Shown piece by piece: positions 36,517 to 47,800 of a stretch of DNA of 64,000 nucleotides. Origin of the DNA: Coccinella septempunctata (lineage: Eukaryota; Arthropoda; Insecta; Coleoptera; Coccinellidae); the NCBI RefSeq assembly GCF_907165205.1, contig NC_058192.1, positions 372,001-436,000 on the forward strand. Reading direction: 5' to 3'. The position numbers were made by a program, and so were the translations under genes. The stretch's first letter is position 1. The number at the start of each line of letters is the position of its first letter. The notes under the pieces are model-generated. The model searched no databases, was not told where the DNA came from, and saw only the letters and a list, made by a program, of their open reading frames with translations.

Positions 36517-38919
36517 TAATAAGGCAAAGTCGGCTACTCGATAAAATTAAGGTAGTCCCCCCATTACAAAATAATCGAATTAAAATAACCCGAAAGATTG
36601 ATGAACACGTAATGACGTGATGAAATCAAACAATGACATTAGAAACCTGCTTCGTTGAACAGAAATAGCCCTCCCAAATTGCTTTAATTATTGCACCGAA
36701 TGATACTTCGGCAACTTCAAAGCCATCCTGACTCTACAATTTCTATAGTCGTCCAGAGGAATAACTCTTCTAGATGAAGAGTGGGGCCATTCACACCGAT
36801 ATCATTGCCACTTGACTAGGCGGCAATCTTGCTACTGCATGCCAAATTTTTTGGCATCTCCAATTTTTTAACACTTTGTGGCTTCCGACTGTATTAAACG
36901 GATAAGTCAGCCCTTGCAGAACATACCTTGACGGATAAACCCAACATCGAGATATAAACACCATAGAAATGATAGCAGCAGAAAATATAAAGACGCTCAG
37001 CTACCAGTCATCGATAAGACTAATGTGAAACCAATGCGTATAGGCAAATGAACGAATGAAAGCTTCGTTACCTGCTACTCAAGAAAATATAGACGCTCAG
37101 CTACCAGTCATCGATAAGACTAATGTGAAACCAATGCGTATAGACAAATGAACCAATGAAAGCTTCGTAATCTGCTACTTAAGGGTGGGGTGGGGAAATA
37201 ATTACTTCTCTTCCGGATCATATTCATCAGTTCTGTGTTCTGTGAGGCATCTCTGAAGATGCCAAAAAGACTCGTTTCGATGTTTGCATTTCAGCACTGA
37301 CCAATTTTCGCGAAAGACTTCAAAATGATTCGCGATGCGTCTGAAAGTACCCATCTGATTGTTTGGTCCACTCTATGAGGAGAAGTTCACGTATGATTCG
37401 TCTCGGTTTCATTTGAGTAAGCCGTCGTATTGTGGAATAAAAATTCCATTATTCAATCCAATGGAACACCTTTCCATTCGTATTACTATCGCGGCTCATT
37501 TGAAGTTGATGGCTAGGATGAGGTGATATATTCGATTGATGTTCGGCGTTTCTTCCAACAGGAGTTTATCTACAGTCCACTCTGTGGCAGATTGTAGATT
37601 GTATGAGTTATCTGGAGCACGAACGAAGCAAAATTTGGCAGTCAGCCCAAGATTTTTCCTCAGAAACTGCTAAATTGAAAATTGAAAATTGGTATACGAA
37701 AATCTGAAAAAATTGTCTCTTGGCTCCGATATATTTTTCTCCGCATGACAGAATCTTATATGTCATCAAAATATCGATGACCATGACTTGAAACTGTCAT
37801 AATATTACTTGATAAATATAATGATAATCTGCTTTATATTGAGTGAATCCATCTCAACCAATCATAAGAAAGGCTTAAAGTTTGGTATCATTTCTACAAT
37901 CAAGGCAGTATCAGGGGTTTGCATTGTTGGCAGCCTTAGAAAAAACAATTTTACAAGAAAGTGGGTAAACTAGAGACGATGCAGCTATGTGTTTTGATCA
38001 GAGACAACCTGTCTCTGATATGATATGTGACTGCAGTTCCAAAAAAGAAGCTCTCCTCTACACCACACACTGAAGTTCTTTCTTCCATCCTTAGAAAATT
38101 TTGAGGAAATTGAAGACGTAAATAAAACACATTATCGAGTAGTAAAAATCAAGACTTTTATTATGATGGAGTAACTATGCTAGACGAACCTGAAGAAATA
38201 ACTATCTAACAGTTATTAAACGAGGTAGGTATAGTTTAGCCCTGGACTATTACTGAATTTATTCACAGTTAGATGTTAATTGCAACTGCCGATTCCCCAG
38301 TAAAAAATCCGTTAGTATTCGTTGACAATTTCGTCTGGAAAGAAGCAATTTCACCCTTGAGCAAGGCCATTTGAATGTTACCTACCCGATTCGTACTACA
38401 AGAGCAAACACAATCGAACATCGCCTTTCATCGAACGCATAATTATTTTGAAAATACCTCACACTGGGCCAAAGAAATCAACCAGCGTCTTTTGTGATGT
38501 ACAGGAATTACAATGCGATATTCAGCACTCGTTTTTCCCCCTCGTGACTTCTCAGCTCGCCCATGTCATAATTACTACCATGGGGAACAATGAAAATTTG
38601 CAGTGTACCGCGATGCACGTGCTACTTCCGGTAAGGGCCGGGAGCAATTACGCCCCTGGATATCTTAGATTCGTGAGAAATGGAACGATCAAGACGATTT
38701 TCAGTTATTTCGAGTGTGTGTTGACTTTGATTCTCAACTTTGACGGTTCCGAGGGGGATTTTTATTGTTAGGTCTCGAGTATTGTCTTGTTATTAACGCA
38801 TTTCAACGGTCCTTCGGATGTGGAGAAGTGCAATTCGGTATTTAGAGACAGGTTCGGAGAGACTTTTGACGAAAGCGAAGGGTGAAAACGCGAAATGTTA
38901 CACATTCTCTTTGCGATAA
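36517..38919. other. Upstream intergenic DNA with a 100-bp tandem duplication
   Basis: Positions 36,981-37,183 are two copies of a roughly 100-bp unit (agacgctcagctaccagtca at 36,991 and again at 37,091), differing at a few positions. The rest has no recognised feature. A plus-strand frame at 38,448-38,771 of 107 codons resembles nothing known. Confidence 0.5.
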
Positions 38920-39850
38920 TTATTTGAATGATTTTTTCTGGGAAATACGCATCTCGAAAATCGACCTTCGAAAAATTCCCAAAAAGATGGGTTCGGTTAA
39001 AAATATATCAAGATCAAACGGTCGCACCGGAATTGGTGAATTTCTCAGATTTTTAACTAGAAGAGTTGCTCTTTCAGAATATGTATCACATTAAGATCTG
39101 CGGTAATTTTCCTGAAAGAAAAACTACTCGCAAGTTGACCATCGAAAAATCCCCAAAAAGTTGGGGTCAGTTGAAACTTCCTCAAGACCGAACAGTTGTG
39201 TTGAAATGGATGAAATTCTCAGATTTTTAACTGGAAGAGTTGCGCTTTCAGAATATGTATCACATTTAGATCTGCGGTAATTTTCCTGGAAGAAAAACTA
39301 CTCGCAAGTTGACGATCGAAAAATCCCCAAAAAGATGGGGTCAGTTGAAACTTCCTCAAGACCGAACAGTAGTGCCGAAATGGATGAAATTCTCAGATTT
39401 TCAACTAGAAGAGTTGCGCTTTCAGAATATGTATCACATTTAGATCTGCGGTAATTTTCCTGAAAGAAAAACTACTCGCAAGTTGACCATCGAAAAATCC
39501 CCAAAAAGATGGGGTCAGTTGAAACTTCCTCAAGACCGAACAGTTGTGCTGAAATGGATAAAATTCTCAGATTTTTAACTAGAAGAGTTGCGCTTTCAGA
39601 ATATGTATCACATTTAGATCTGCGGTAATTTTCCTGGAAGAAAAACTACTCGCAAGTTGACCATCGAAAAATCCCCAAAAAGATGGGGTCAGTTGAAACT
39701 CCCTTAAGACCGAACAGTTGTGCTGAAATGGATGAAATTCTCAGATTTATAACTAGAAGAGTTGCGCTTTCAGAATATGTATCACATTTAGATTTTAGAA
39801 GTTGACCATCGAGAAATTCCTAAAAAATTGGAATCAGTTTAAACTTCCTC
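38920..39850 (+). repeat. Homogeneous array of the 174-bp satellite (array II)
   Basis: The landmark cagaatatgtatcaca recurs at 39,075, 39,249, 39,423, 39,597 and 39,771, each exactly 174 bases apart. Units include tcctcaagaccgaacagttg, gaaattctcagattt, aactagaagagttgcgcttt and gcggtaattttcctg. Central units are almost identical, while the first and last are diverged and truncated, the usual edge pattern for unequal exchange. This is the same family as array I in the opa intron. Confidence 0.95.
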
Positions 39851-39872
39851 AAGAACGAATTCGTCGAAATGG

Positions 39873-40015
39873 AGGAAATCATGGGAATTTGGCTACCTCA
39901 GAAGTTATAGTTAAAAAAAAAGTCACTCTGATACTTAAGGTAGTCATGGAAATTTGGCTACCTTAGAAGTCATAATTAAAAAAAAGTCACTATGACACTT
40001 AAGATAGTCATGAGG
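39873..40015 (+). repeat. Two-copy tandem repeat, about 70 bp unit
   Basis: The motif tcatgggaatttggctacct, followed by a run of A and aagtcactctgatacttaag, is repeated once with small changes (tcatggaaatttggctacct, aagtcactatgacacttaag). It follows directly on the satellite array. Confidence 0.75.
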
Positions 40016-41771
40016 TTATGTAAAGATATACCAGTATCATTGAGAGATGGTCGTTAACTAATTATAATTATTTCATTATTCCATTTTGATCATTCATTCG
40101 ATATTGAATGAATGAATCGAATTCTAGTGTATTCCGATAGGGGTGAGCAAGGGTTGACTTGTGAGAGAACGCAAATTATTCACTCAAATGCCAGACAGAT
40201 CATCCCTCAGCAAAATAACAAATAGCATGACCAATGGCCTTCCAGGAACGGGCAATAAACCAAAGCATTGCCATAGTCAGGGAGAAATCTAATTTAAAAG
40301 TCAACTTTCAACAATGGAATTTGGGTCCCAAATCCTCAGCTGTTTTGTTCGGGGCTGCAATTTTCTAACAAGGATTGTTTACACCACCGGACTCTCGAGA
40401 ATTTCACGGTGGTCATGGCAAAGAGATTTACAACGCCCAACAAATCTATTAAGTTGAACTTTTTACAACGTTCATCTTTGTTGGTTTACGGTCGTTTCGA
40501 AATATTGGATTATAAAATCCGAGTGATTGATCGTTCGCTGACAATCGGAGTGTGAAAAAAACTGGGATGGATTGGTGGAATTTGAAAGGAGAAATTTGCC
40601 CTTAATGATGGTTTTGTGGCTTCACTTCATCATGACGTTCATGGCACTATCTGAAAGTATGGAATGTTCAATAAGGATTATATCCTTTTTTCGTTTTTCG
40701 CTTTTTTTACATGAAACAATTGTCGTTTTGAACAAAAACAATGTCATTACCAGAATATTTTTTTTTATGTCAACTTCATGTGATAATAACCCACCCTGTA
40801 TAATAATCATGAGAAATCTAAGATCATAGAACTATATTTTTGATTGAAAAAATGGAACTAATAATTTAACACGCAATAATTGAAATTCTACCGGGAACTT
40901 TCCTAAAATTCTGCGTAACTGCCAACTGATGCATGTATAAGAGTGAAAGATGGCGGATAGTTCACAGAAAAAAGCCCCCAGTTCGGAAATCTTTGTTTCT
41001 CCGATCTATCTGGATCGTAGATAACCCACAAACCTGGCAAAACATCAATTTCCAGCTGCATCTCTTGTCCATCAGATAAAAAACAATAGGGAGTCCGATA
41101 TCGCGTTCGCCTTGCCCGCATCCAAGTGTTCGGAATCATTTGTTTCAACCGTACGTCACCGCGGCGTCCTTTCGACCACAGAATCGTCATGTATTAAACG
41201 TTCTGTGGTCCTTTCGGAGACTCGGTCCGATCAACCGAGGTAGAGATGTCATGTTAAATAGGTTTTCTTCGGTATTTATGGTCTCCTATACGAAATTGTC
41301 CCATCATTTAAGTCGGACATCTTTAGGGACATTAATATTATACGGCTTGTCTGAACCCTCCGTACAGATAAGATCTCCTGATCTGGGGCTTTGTTAATAG
41401 AATCGGTAAATATGGAATATGGCTATACGACGGGTTTTTCGAACCTGAAAGATGACTTATGACGTCTAGGTGCGAAAGGAGCTAAACTTAATGATGCGAT
41501 TTAAAGTCAAATGCGAAACCTTTAGAGGCCTTTACCCTTTGAAGCCGATTGGTAGGTATGAGGTACCTACCTATGCAGGTTTTGGAACCCACCATATATT
41601 TGTCATTATCTTTCGGTTATAAATTTCTAGAAATTTTCGATTAGAATTAGAAGCTGTCAATCATCATCAATCATTTGAAGTAAGTTTAACTCCCCTTGTG
41701 TTTTGTGTTAAAGTTCCTATACATTTTGATAGGTTAGATCCAGGAAAAATGGAATTTTTTACATAACACAT
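40016..41771. other. Intergenic DNA, nothing recognised
   Basis: AT-rich sequence with short open frames on both strands around 40,903-41,397 and none that I can assign. A partial MITE-like end, acccaccctgtataataatc, lies near 40,790. Confidence 0.35.
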
Positions 41772-42039
41772 TTGGATAGCTTTCCGCGTCATTTCTCTTT
41801 AATTTTTTCCGTAGAGAGGTCAGTAATGTCGAATAGTAATCTGCGGTTCTTGTTCTACCCTTATCCAAAAAATCAATCATGATTACTCAATGGCAATCCC
41901 AAAAAACTGAAGCAAGAACTTTTCCAGAAGGACAGGAAACTTCTTAGGTCTTGGAGAACCAGAGTGTCGCAATTCCATCGATTGTTGCTTTGTTTCTGGA
42001 TCGTAGAAACGTACTCAAGACTCATCCATAGTAACAATT
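41772..42039 (-). mobile_element. mariner internal fragment (copy 3)
   Basis: The 268 bases match the middle of the transposase region of copy 2 in the same orientation: gatagctttccgcg, tctacccttatccaaaaaat, caagaacttttccag and tctggatcgtagaaacgtac. Both element ends are missing and several small indels are present. It spans the codons between the first and second catalytic aspartates and is a relic. Confidence 0.85.
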
Positions 42040-44023
42040 ATATTAATTACCTTATTTTTTGTTAAGACCAATGAAAACTATCAGCACATGGATCAAACTG
42101 TATTCCCTCCACTGTACCTATCCATTGTTATACCAACCAATGGATCGTCAAATATCAGAGTCGAATTTCAAATTGGGATAACTCTGAGGGAGTCTTCTTG
42201 GGCCATTTTCCACGCTCAAAAAATCGACGACCATAATGAATCGTCCAAATTCCACAATTTCTAACATTTCCGAGAAAAGAAAGGGACTACACGAAAATAA
42301 TAATGATGAATTATCCGTTGCGATTCGATTTATTATTCCAGATCTATCGAATAAAAAAGTCGTAATTCGCTCTGGCCATAGGGCAGCTGTGATGTCACTG
42401 CAGGGAGCTATCCCGCAGAGCGCAAAGGGTGGTTTTTTATTGTCCCACTGGGACAGAAGGCCGCATTGTTATTAATATTGTTATTAAAAACTGTACAACT
42501 AGTTAATTTATAGAGGCTTTATCGAATTCGAGATCTTTCTGTGTTTCTTCGGGAATATGAGTTGTTTCGGGTGAAATGGGGATTAACAGATCTGTTTTAT
42601 TTTCTACGGGGTGCGTTATAAATGATTCTAACAGCGGTGAGCTTTTAATTGTCCTCGGCCAATCCTTGCTGAAGAGTCTCGAACAAATATCATGCTCAGG
42701 GTCATTTCTATTATTGTATTCTATCAGTGAAATTATTGAAGTCGACAAAATTATATTATTTCAACCCCCACTGTGATGCTACAACAGAAATTTAGATGGT
42801 TAACTGTTGAACAACTCACTTAGACGAAATAGAGTCGAAAACAGCTCTGATGGGGATACAATATAGATCTTATAAGGTATAAAATCCACAATTTAGTCGA
42901 ATTCCTATCTAGAGCAGTATTTTTCATTCTCGATTTTTTCTTCAGGTTCGTGAAGAATGCAGTCTGTACCATTATTGGCGAACACTCAAGACTGGATCGC
43001 ATTAAAACAACACACACGTCCGTACTTTACGAGATCGATTCAAAATCCCATAAAATATGATCTGTGTAGCTCGTGACAAGCACCATTCATCAAATGAAAA
43101 TTTACGACTAATCATTCTCCTCGCTAACATCAATTCTCGAAACCATAACTAGGCCTCTTCGATCCATCTCGAAACGTCATAACTCATAAACCACTGGATC
43201 TAATGTAACGCGACGTTTCAAAAATGACCGTTTCGAGAATCGTAAATATATCCTTGTGTCTTCTTGACTTTATTGGGCTAAGGCTGCTCACACCGAGGAG
43301 GTTTCGATGCGCACAAAAAAATATCATCAATCTGACGGTGACGTCTCCCAGGTCTTTCCTGATTTACGACGGTCGTAAAACCAGCGTGGCCAAACGAAAA
43401 ATGGGGAGGTTTCCATTTTTTTGAATATTACATAACGTCAAATCTTTTCTTTTGGTAGGTGTTTTGTTTCTACTGCTGAAGTTAACGAAAAGACACAACT
43501 CACAACCATCAATGTTTCTGAGGAGAAATCTGAAAGTTTGAATCTAGTAGTTTCATCGTACACATAAAATACTCTCATCAGATTAAATATTGGTAGCATT
43601 TTCTCTATAAAGTCCTTCCTGATAGAAGATAGGTGATCTTTCTAGAGCCAGACATGTATAAGAGGAAAGCACGAGCGTCTAGTCCCAGCTCGGAACCATA
43701 AATATTGAAATTTTAGAGTCCCCCAATAATATTTGTTAAAGGAGAAAATAAAAGATGACCGTAGATCTTGGGTAGTTAAAGTTTATGGACTACGGGATGT
43801 GTTCATTCACAACGCTCATTATATCTGAATATTTAATGACCCACCAGTGGGCCTCAAATTCTGAATTAATTATTTTCGTGAGTGAAAGAAATGGTATTCG
43901 AATAGTTATGTCCGAGGAAAACAAATAGCGTATTTATTTTTTATGCCTCTTATATATGTTTTGTTTGTTTGGGAATACGTTTATATCGTCCATGTATCGC
44001 TATTGTGCTTGTGTTCTTGTTGT
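42040..44023. other. Intergenic DNA, nothing recognised
   Basis: About 2 kb of AT-rich sequence with short, unassignable open frames on both strands. No repeat structure, structural RNA or splice-consistent coding series was seen. Confidence 0.35.
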
Positions 44024-44312
44024 TTATGACGGACGACCAGACACTGAGGATGACTCTGACACTTCATGGATGAGAGTATTCATTATGGAAGGATTATTCC
44101 TAATATTGATGCTCACTCCATCTTTCTTATACAGATGTTTCAAGTCTATGGTGCGAAGTTCTTGGAATATTTTTTCACCTACACTCTGTATAGTGTCTGG
44201 AATTCCCTGTCGCTTCGAATCGCCCTGTAGATATCGAACTTTCACATTCAGTGTTCCCTCTTTCGATGAAGGATCCAGAAAGGTATATACGGTGAATTTC
44301 CAACATTTTCCT
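44024..44312 (-). CDS. Possible terminal exon of an unidentified protein
   Basis: A minus-strand frame of about 96 codons ends at 44,024 with a well-mixed amino-acid composition (KFTVYTFLDPSSKEGTLNVK; GIPDTIQSVGEKIFQELRTI). It is bounded upstream by an in-frame TAA at 44,320-44,318. Just inside that stop is CGCAG|AGG, a possible splice acceptor at 44,313, so it could be a last exon with its 5' exons further right. I found no convincing partner exon and recognise no family. The plus-strand frame across the same bases is lower in complexity. It could also be a relic of a transposable element. Confidence 0.3.
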
Positions 44313-45418
44313 CTGCGTTAATTTCGAAAACTGAAGGAGATATTTCACGGGAAGAACAAATTAAAAAAGGCGGAAGTTCCTCCTTAATTACAGATGTGCC
44401 GCCTTTCATTAAGCTCAATAAATTAATTTAGTTGTTACTTCGTTATGATCTCGACCTAACCGAGGAAGTTTTAATTAATATTTATGCGGAGTTTGTTAAT
44501 TAAATCTCCAGCTTTTGATTCGCGAATTAGTACACGAAAGGGATCGAATTTGCCCTTTCCACGGCGAACAAATAGCAGGAATTCAGTGGGAAACTCCGTG
44601 GAGAAAAAATATTCTCTGATTTTAAAGAACCTTCAGCTGTGGCGCAAAGATTTCTCTGAGAAATCTAGGGTCCTTCTCATTCTGTAGAAGGGGGAGTTTC
44701 TCAAGAAGAGGAGATTCAATAGAGCAGTTTATTTCGGAATCCCACTATTCGAAAATCCACATCTCCAAGACTTAATGAAGGAAAAATCACCGTCAGTGGT
44801 CGAAAAATTGAATGACGATAAAAATCCCAATTGAAAACGCCCGATGACGTTCCGAAATAATGGCATAAAACCAGCTTATCGGTATCCGATGATAGGATAG
44901 TAAATCTGTGGACATCAAAATGAAGAAACATCAGCACAAATCATGCGAGAAGTCCGGAGCCCTAGTTTACGAGCATAACCCGATGGGGGGCACATCGGAG
45001 GAGCCAAAGGACGTAGCAAACCGATGTATTTAATACTGTAAATAAATCGAAACGTTTGTTCCGAGAAATATTACCCTCTCGATGAGGAATATGGTAATAA
45101 GTGGCTACAACCGGGAGTAATGTGCAAGGAGGAGTAATGGTCAGATGAGATATTATTAGTCTGAAATGGTTTATGCTATTGGGAATGGTCGAAGCGTACA
45201 CTACTATTTATATTTTATCATTGTTTACGATAAGGCTGTCTTGCTGCAGCCAGTTCCTGATGCTCGAACTCGAGCAAGGGAAGGAAGCTGCATTTGCTGA
45301 TGCAAACCCCTTCCTTGGTGCGCCTTTCTCACTTGTAGGTCCAATACATATCCTTAGTTAAACTATATGTGAGCCGCAAATGAAATGGATATCTTGAAAA
45401 GTTTGACCAGCTATAATA

Positions 45419-46216
45419 CGAGGATGTATTGATATCTAGTTAGCCTACATCAGTTCCATGCATAAAAAAATATTGCATTTCCATAGCAACGAACAATAAG
45501 TTATTAGAAATATCAGTGTGAAGTTTGAGGTCAAAAAAGTAAACCAGAGTTACGCAATAAATTAAACTTTCTTTTAAAATGTCCACCGAAATTGTGAAAA
45601 TCGAAAAATTGGAGTAGCGAGCCATCATCAAGTACCTGTATAAGGGTTAAGAGGTCAGCAGATTTACGAAGATATGCTTAATACCCTTGGTGATCAATGT
45701 CCTTCGTATGGGACCGTGAAAAAATGGACTGTAAGCATCAAAAGAGGTAAATTTTCCATGGAAGATGATGACCGATCGGGAAGGCCAGTTTCTGTGTCAG
45801 TCCCCGAAAATATCGATGCAGTTCATGACATGATTTCATCAGACCGTCGAATAGGGCTGAAACGGATATCTTAAGCACTGAATATTTCATACGAGCGCGT
45901 TCATCATATAGTTCACGTCAATTTGAGATGAGAAAAATTGCAGGAAAATGGATCCCCAAATGTTTGAATGTTGACCAAAAGCGTGCAAGGGTAGAAGTCT
46001 ACGCATGAAGACTTCTCAAACCGAATTTTTACTGTGGATGAGACTTGGGTACATTTCTTCGATCCAGAAACAAAGCAACAATCGATGGAATGACGACACT
46101 CTGGTTCTCCAAGACCCAAGAAGTTTCGTGTCCGAAAATCTGCTGGAAAAGTTCTTGCTTCAGTCTCTTGGGATTGCCATGGAGTAATCATGATTGATTT
46201 TTTGGACATATCCTCG
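45419..46216 (+). mobile_element. mariner derivative with internal deletion (copy 4)
   Basis: The left end CGAGGATGTATTGATATC at 45,419 follows TA (45,417-45,418). The right end ATATCCTCG finishes at 46,216 before TA (46,217-46,218). The element runs collinear with the other copies from its 5' end to GATTGATTTTTTGGA, then jumps directly to the last dozen or so bases of the 3' terminal repeat. About 490 bp are lost. Both ends and the TA pair survive, giving a 798-bp non-autonomous element. Confidence 0.9.
45586..46200 (+). pseudogene. mariner transposase pseudogene, 5' half
   Basis: The leader is followed by MSTEIVKIEKLE at about 45,580, then a frame change, then MLNTLGDQCPSYGTVKKWTV and SGRPVSVSVPENIDAVHDMI. 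A TAA at about 45,872 interrupts the frame (KRIS*ALNIS). Further frameshifts precede the first-aspartate region (VDETWVHFF-like, shifted frame). The second and third catalytic motifs lie in the deleted part, so no active protein is possible. Confidence 0.8.
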
Positions 46217-46869
46217 TATAAGTGGCGTTTTTAGGGCGTACTACCCTCAAAACCCCAACTTCTCGCATCCTTCTCATTTCTAGTCGTAAATAGCAGTTCA
46301 TTTCAGCTTCTCGTTCTCGTAAAAATCACCTTTTCACATCGGATAACCATCGTGAAAAAAACTAAAATCAACCATTGGAGACTAACAACTTCAACCTTTA
46401 GAAAGAGATTTCCGAATTTCGTTTCTCCACGCGCTCGTTACAAATAAACCACTTAATTAAGGGTAATCAAACGGAGATAGATACGAGACAAATTCAATAA
46501 TAATCATCCACTTTTCTCTGCAAGCGGTCGGACAATAACGTTACTCAGTCTAATGAAAACCATTGATAGAAATGTTGCGATAACAACAACGACTACCGGG
46601 GAGGTCAGCGTGATACTTTTCCCTCTGATTATTTGGCCCTTTCTTTTTCATTAGACGCTCTACGCTCCGGTGAAAACATTCACAGTGTGTCCCGATGCAT
46701 CATTACGGCTTGAAAGGGTAGCAATATTGGATCAGCCCGCGATGACATACACCGCAAAGAGGTTTTCAGCCTCCCTATTCCTATAAATGACCTCCTCGTG
46801 GACACATCATGAAAATGTCTATACCTACAGGGTGTCCCAGGTGAAACACTCAACCTTAATCTGAATAAA

Positions 46870-47800
46870 TAAATAAGCTTCTTTATTTCTAAGATTATGA
46901 AACTGCAAGAAATGGTGCCAAAAAATTTTTGATTCAGTTTGGGTCAAGATGTTCTAGTATGCTGTAGGGTTCTATTTGATACTTTCCAAGTTTTGGCTTG
47001 AAGTTTTTATGTGATCTCAGTCTTTATAGCATGTTTGGTATGTTGTTGAAGAAGTTGAAGCACCTGTGTACTATGTTCCTTTTTCTGTGAGAGTAAGTCT
47101 ATGAATTGGGTTCATGATGTCGATGGTTCTTGTTCGATAACTATGGTTTTTTCAGTTTGGAATTCGATGGTGTTCTGTGACAAAATTATCAAGCATTCAT
47201 AGATAGATAAAGCGAATATTTCGAGGATTTTGTGTCTTTTGAGACTCCTATGCAACTTTCTTCAGTCTTCAGCTTTCATTCTTGTAATGCTCGTTTCTGT
47301 ACAACAAAAATATCTGTGAAGGACCCTCAAAATACAATACCGTACTGTGGATTCGAAGCAGGCGTAGTAGAAGTTTATTGTTGGTGCTTCATTAACGTGA
47401 GAAGATATACTTCTGTGAGCATATGTTGCGGAATTTAATTTTCCTGATGAATTCTTCATGCGTTCCTCTCAATCTAGAAAATCGCCCAAACCCAAGAAAT
47501 TTTGAGGGTCATTCTATGTTGTTTCCAAAAGTTTTATCTTCTGGTAATTCAGCTTTACTTTGTTTTGTCCTGTGTGCCTTTGTGTTCTTCTTGTTTTTAA
47601 TGAGTTGATTCGTGATGAACCATTCATCAATCTTGATGATCTTGATTTGCCTTTTTGATGGTCTTTTCCAATGTTGTTTGAATGTTTGTATCATTGGGTA
47701 AAGAGTGATTTTATATCGACTTTCTTGGTGATTAATCTGAAGTTGTTGGGAGTTCCATCTAGTTGCACAATAAGCTGAACTAAAGGGCATAGAAAACAAA
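46870..47800 (-). mobile_element. Decayed LINE (non-LTR retrotransposon), end of reverse transcriptase ORF
   Basis: Minus-strand frames read in order the pattern of Jockey/CR1-type reverse transcriptases after the palm domain. First comes IDEWFITNQLIKNKKNTKAH, then SKFLGLG and KLNSATYAHRSISSHV. Next is NFYYACFESTVRYCI, the counterpart of the common YYA.F.S...YGI.FWG motif. Then RKLHRSLKRHKILEIFALSI followed by YECLII, matching C..LF...ILT...LYI. Stops and frame changes between the blocks show it is long dead. Only the C-terminal part is present, as expected of a 5'-truncated insertion. The clade is not certain. Confidence 0.75.
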
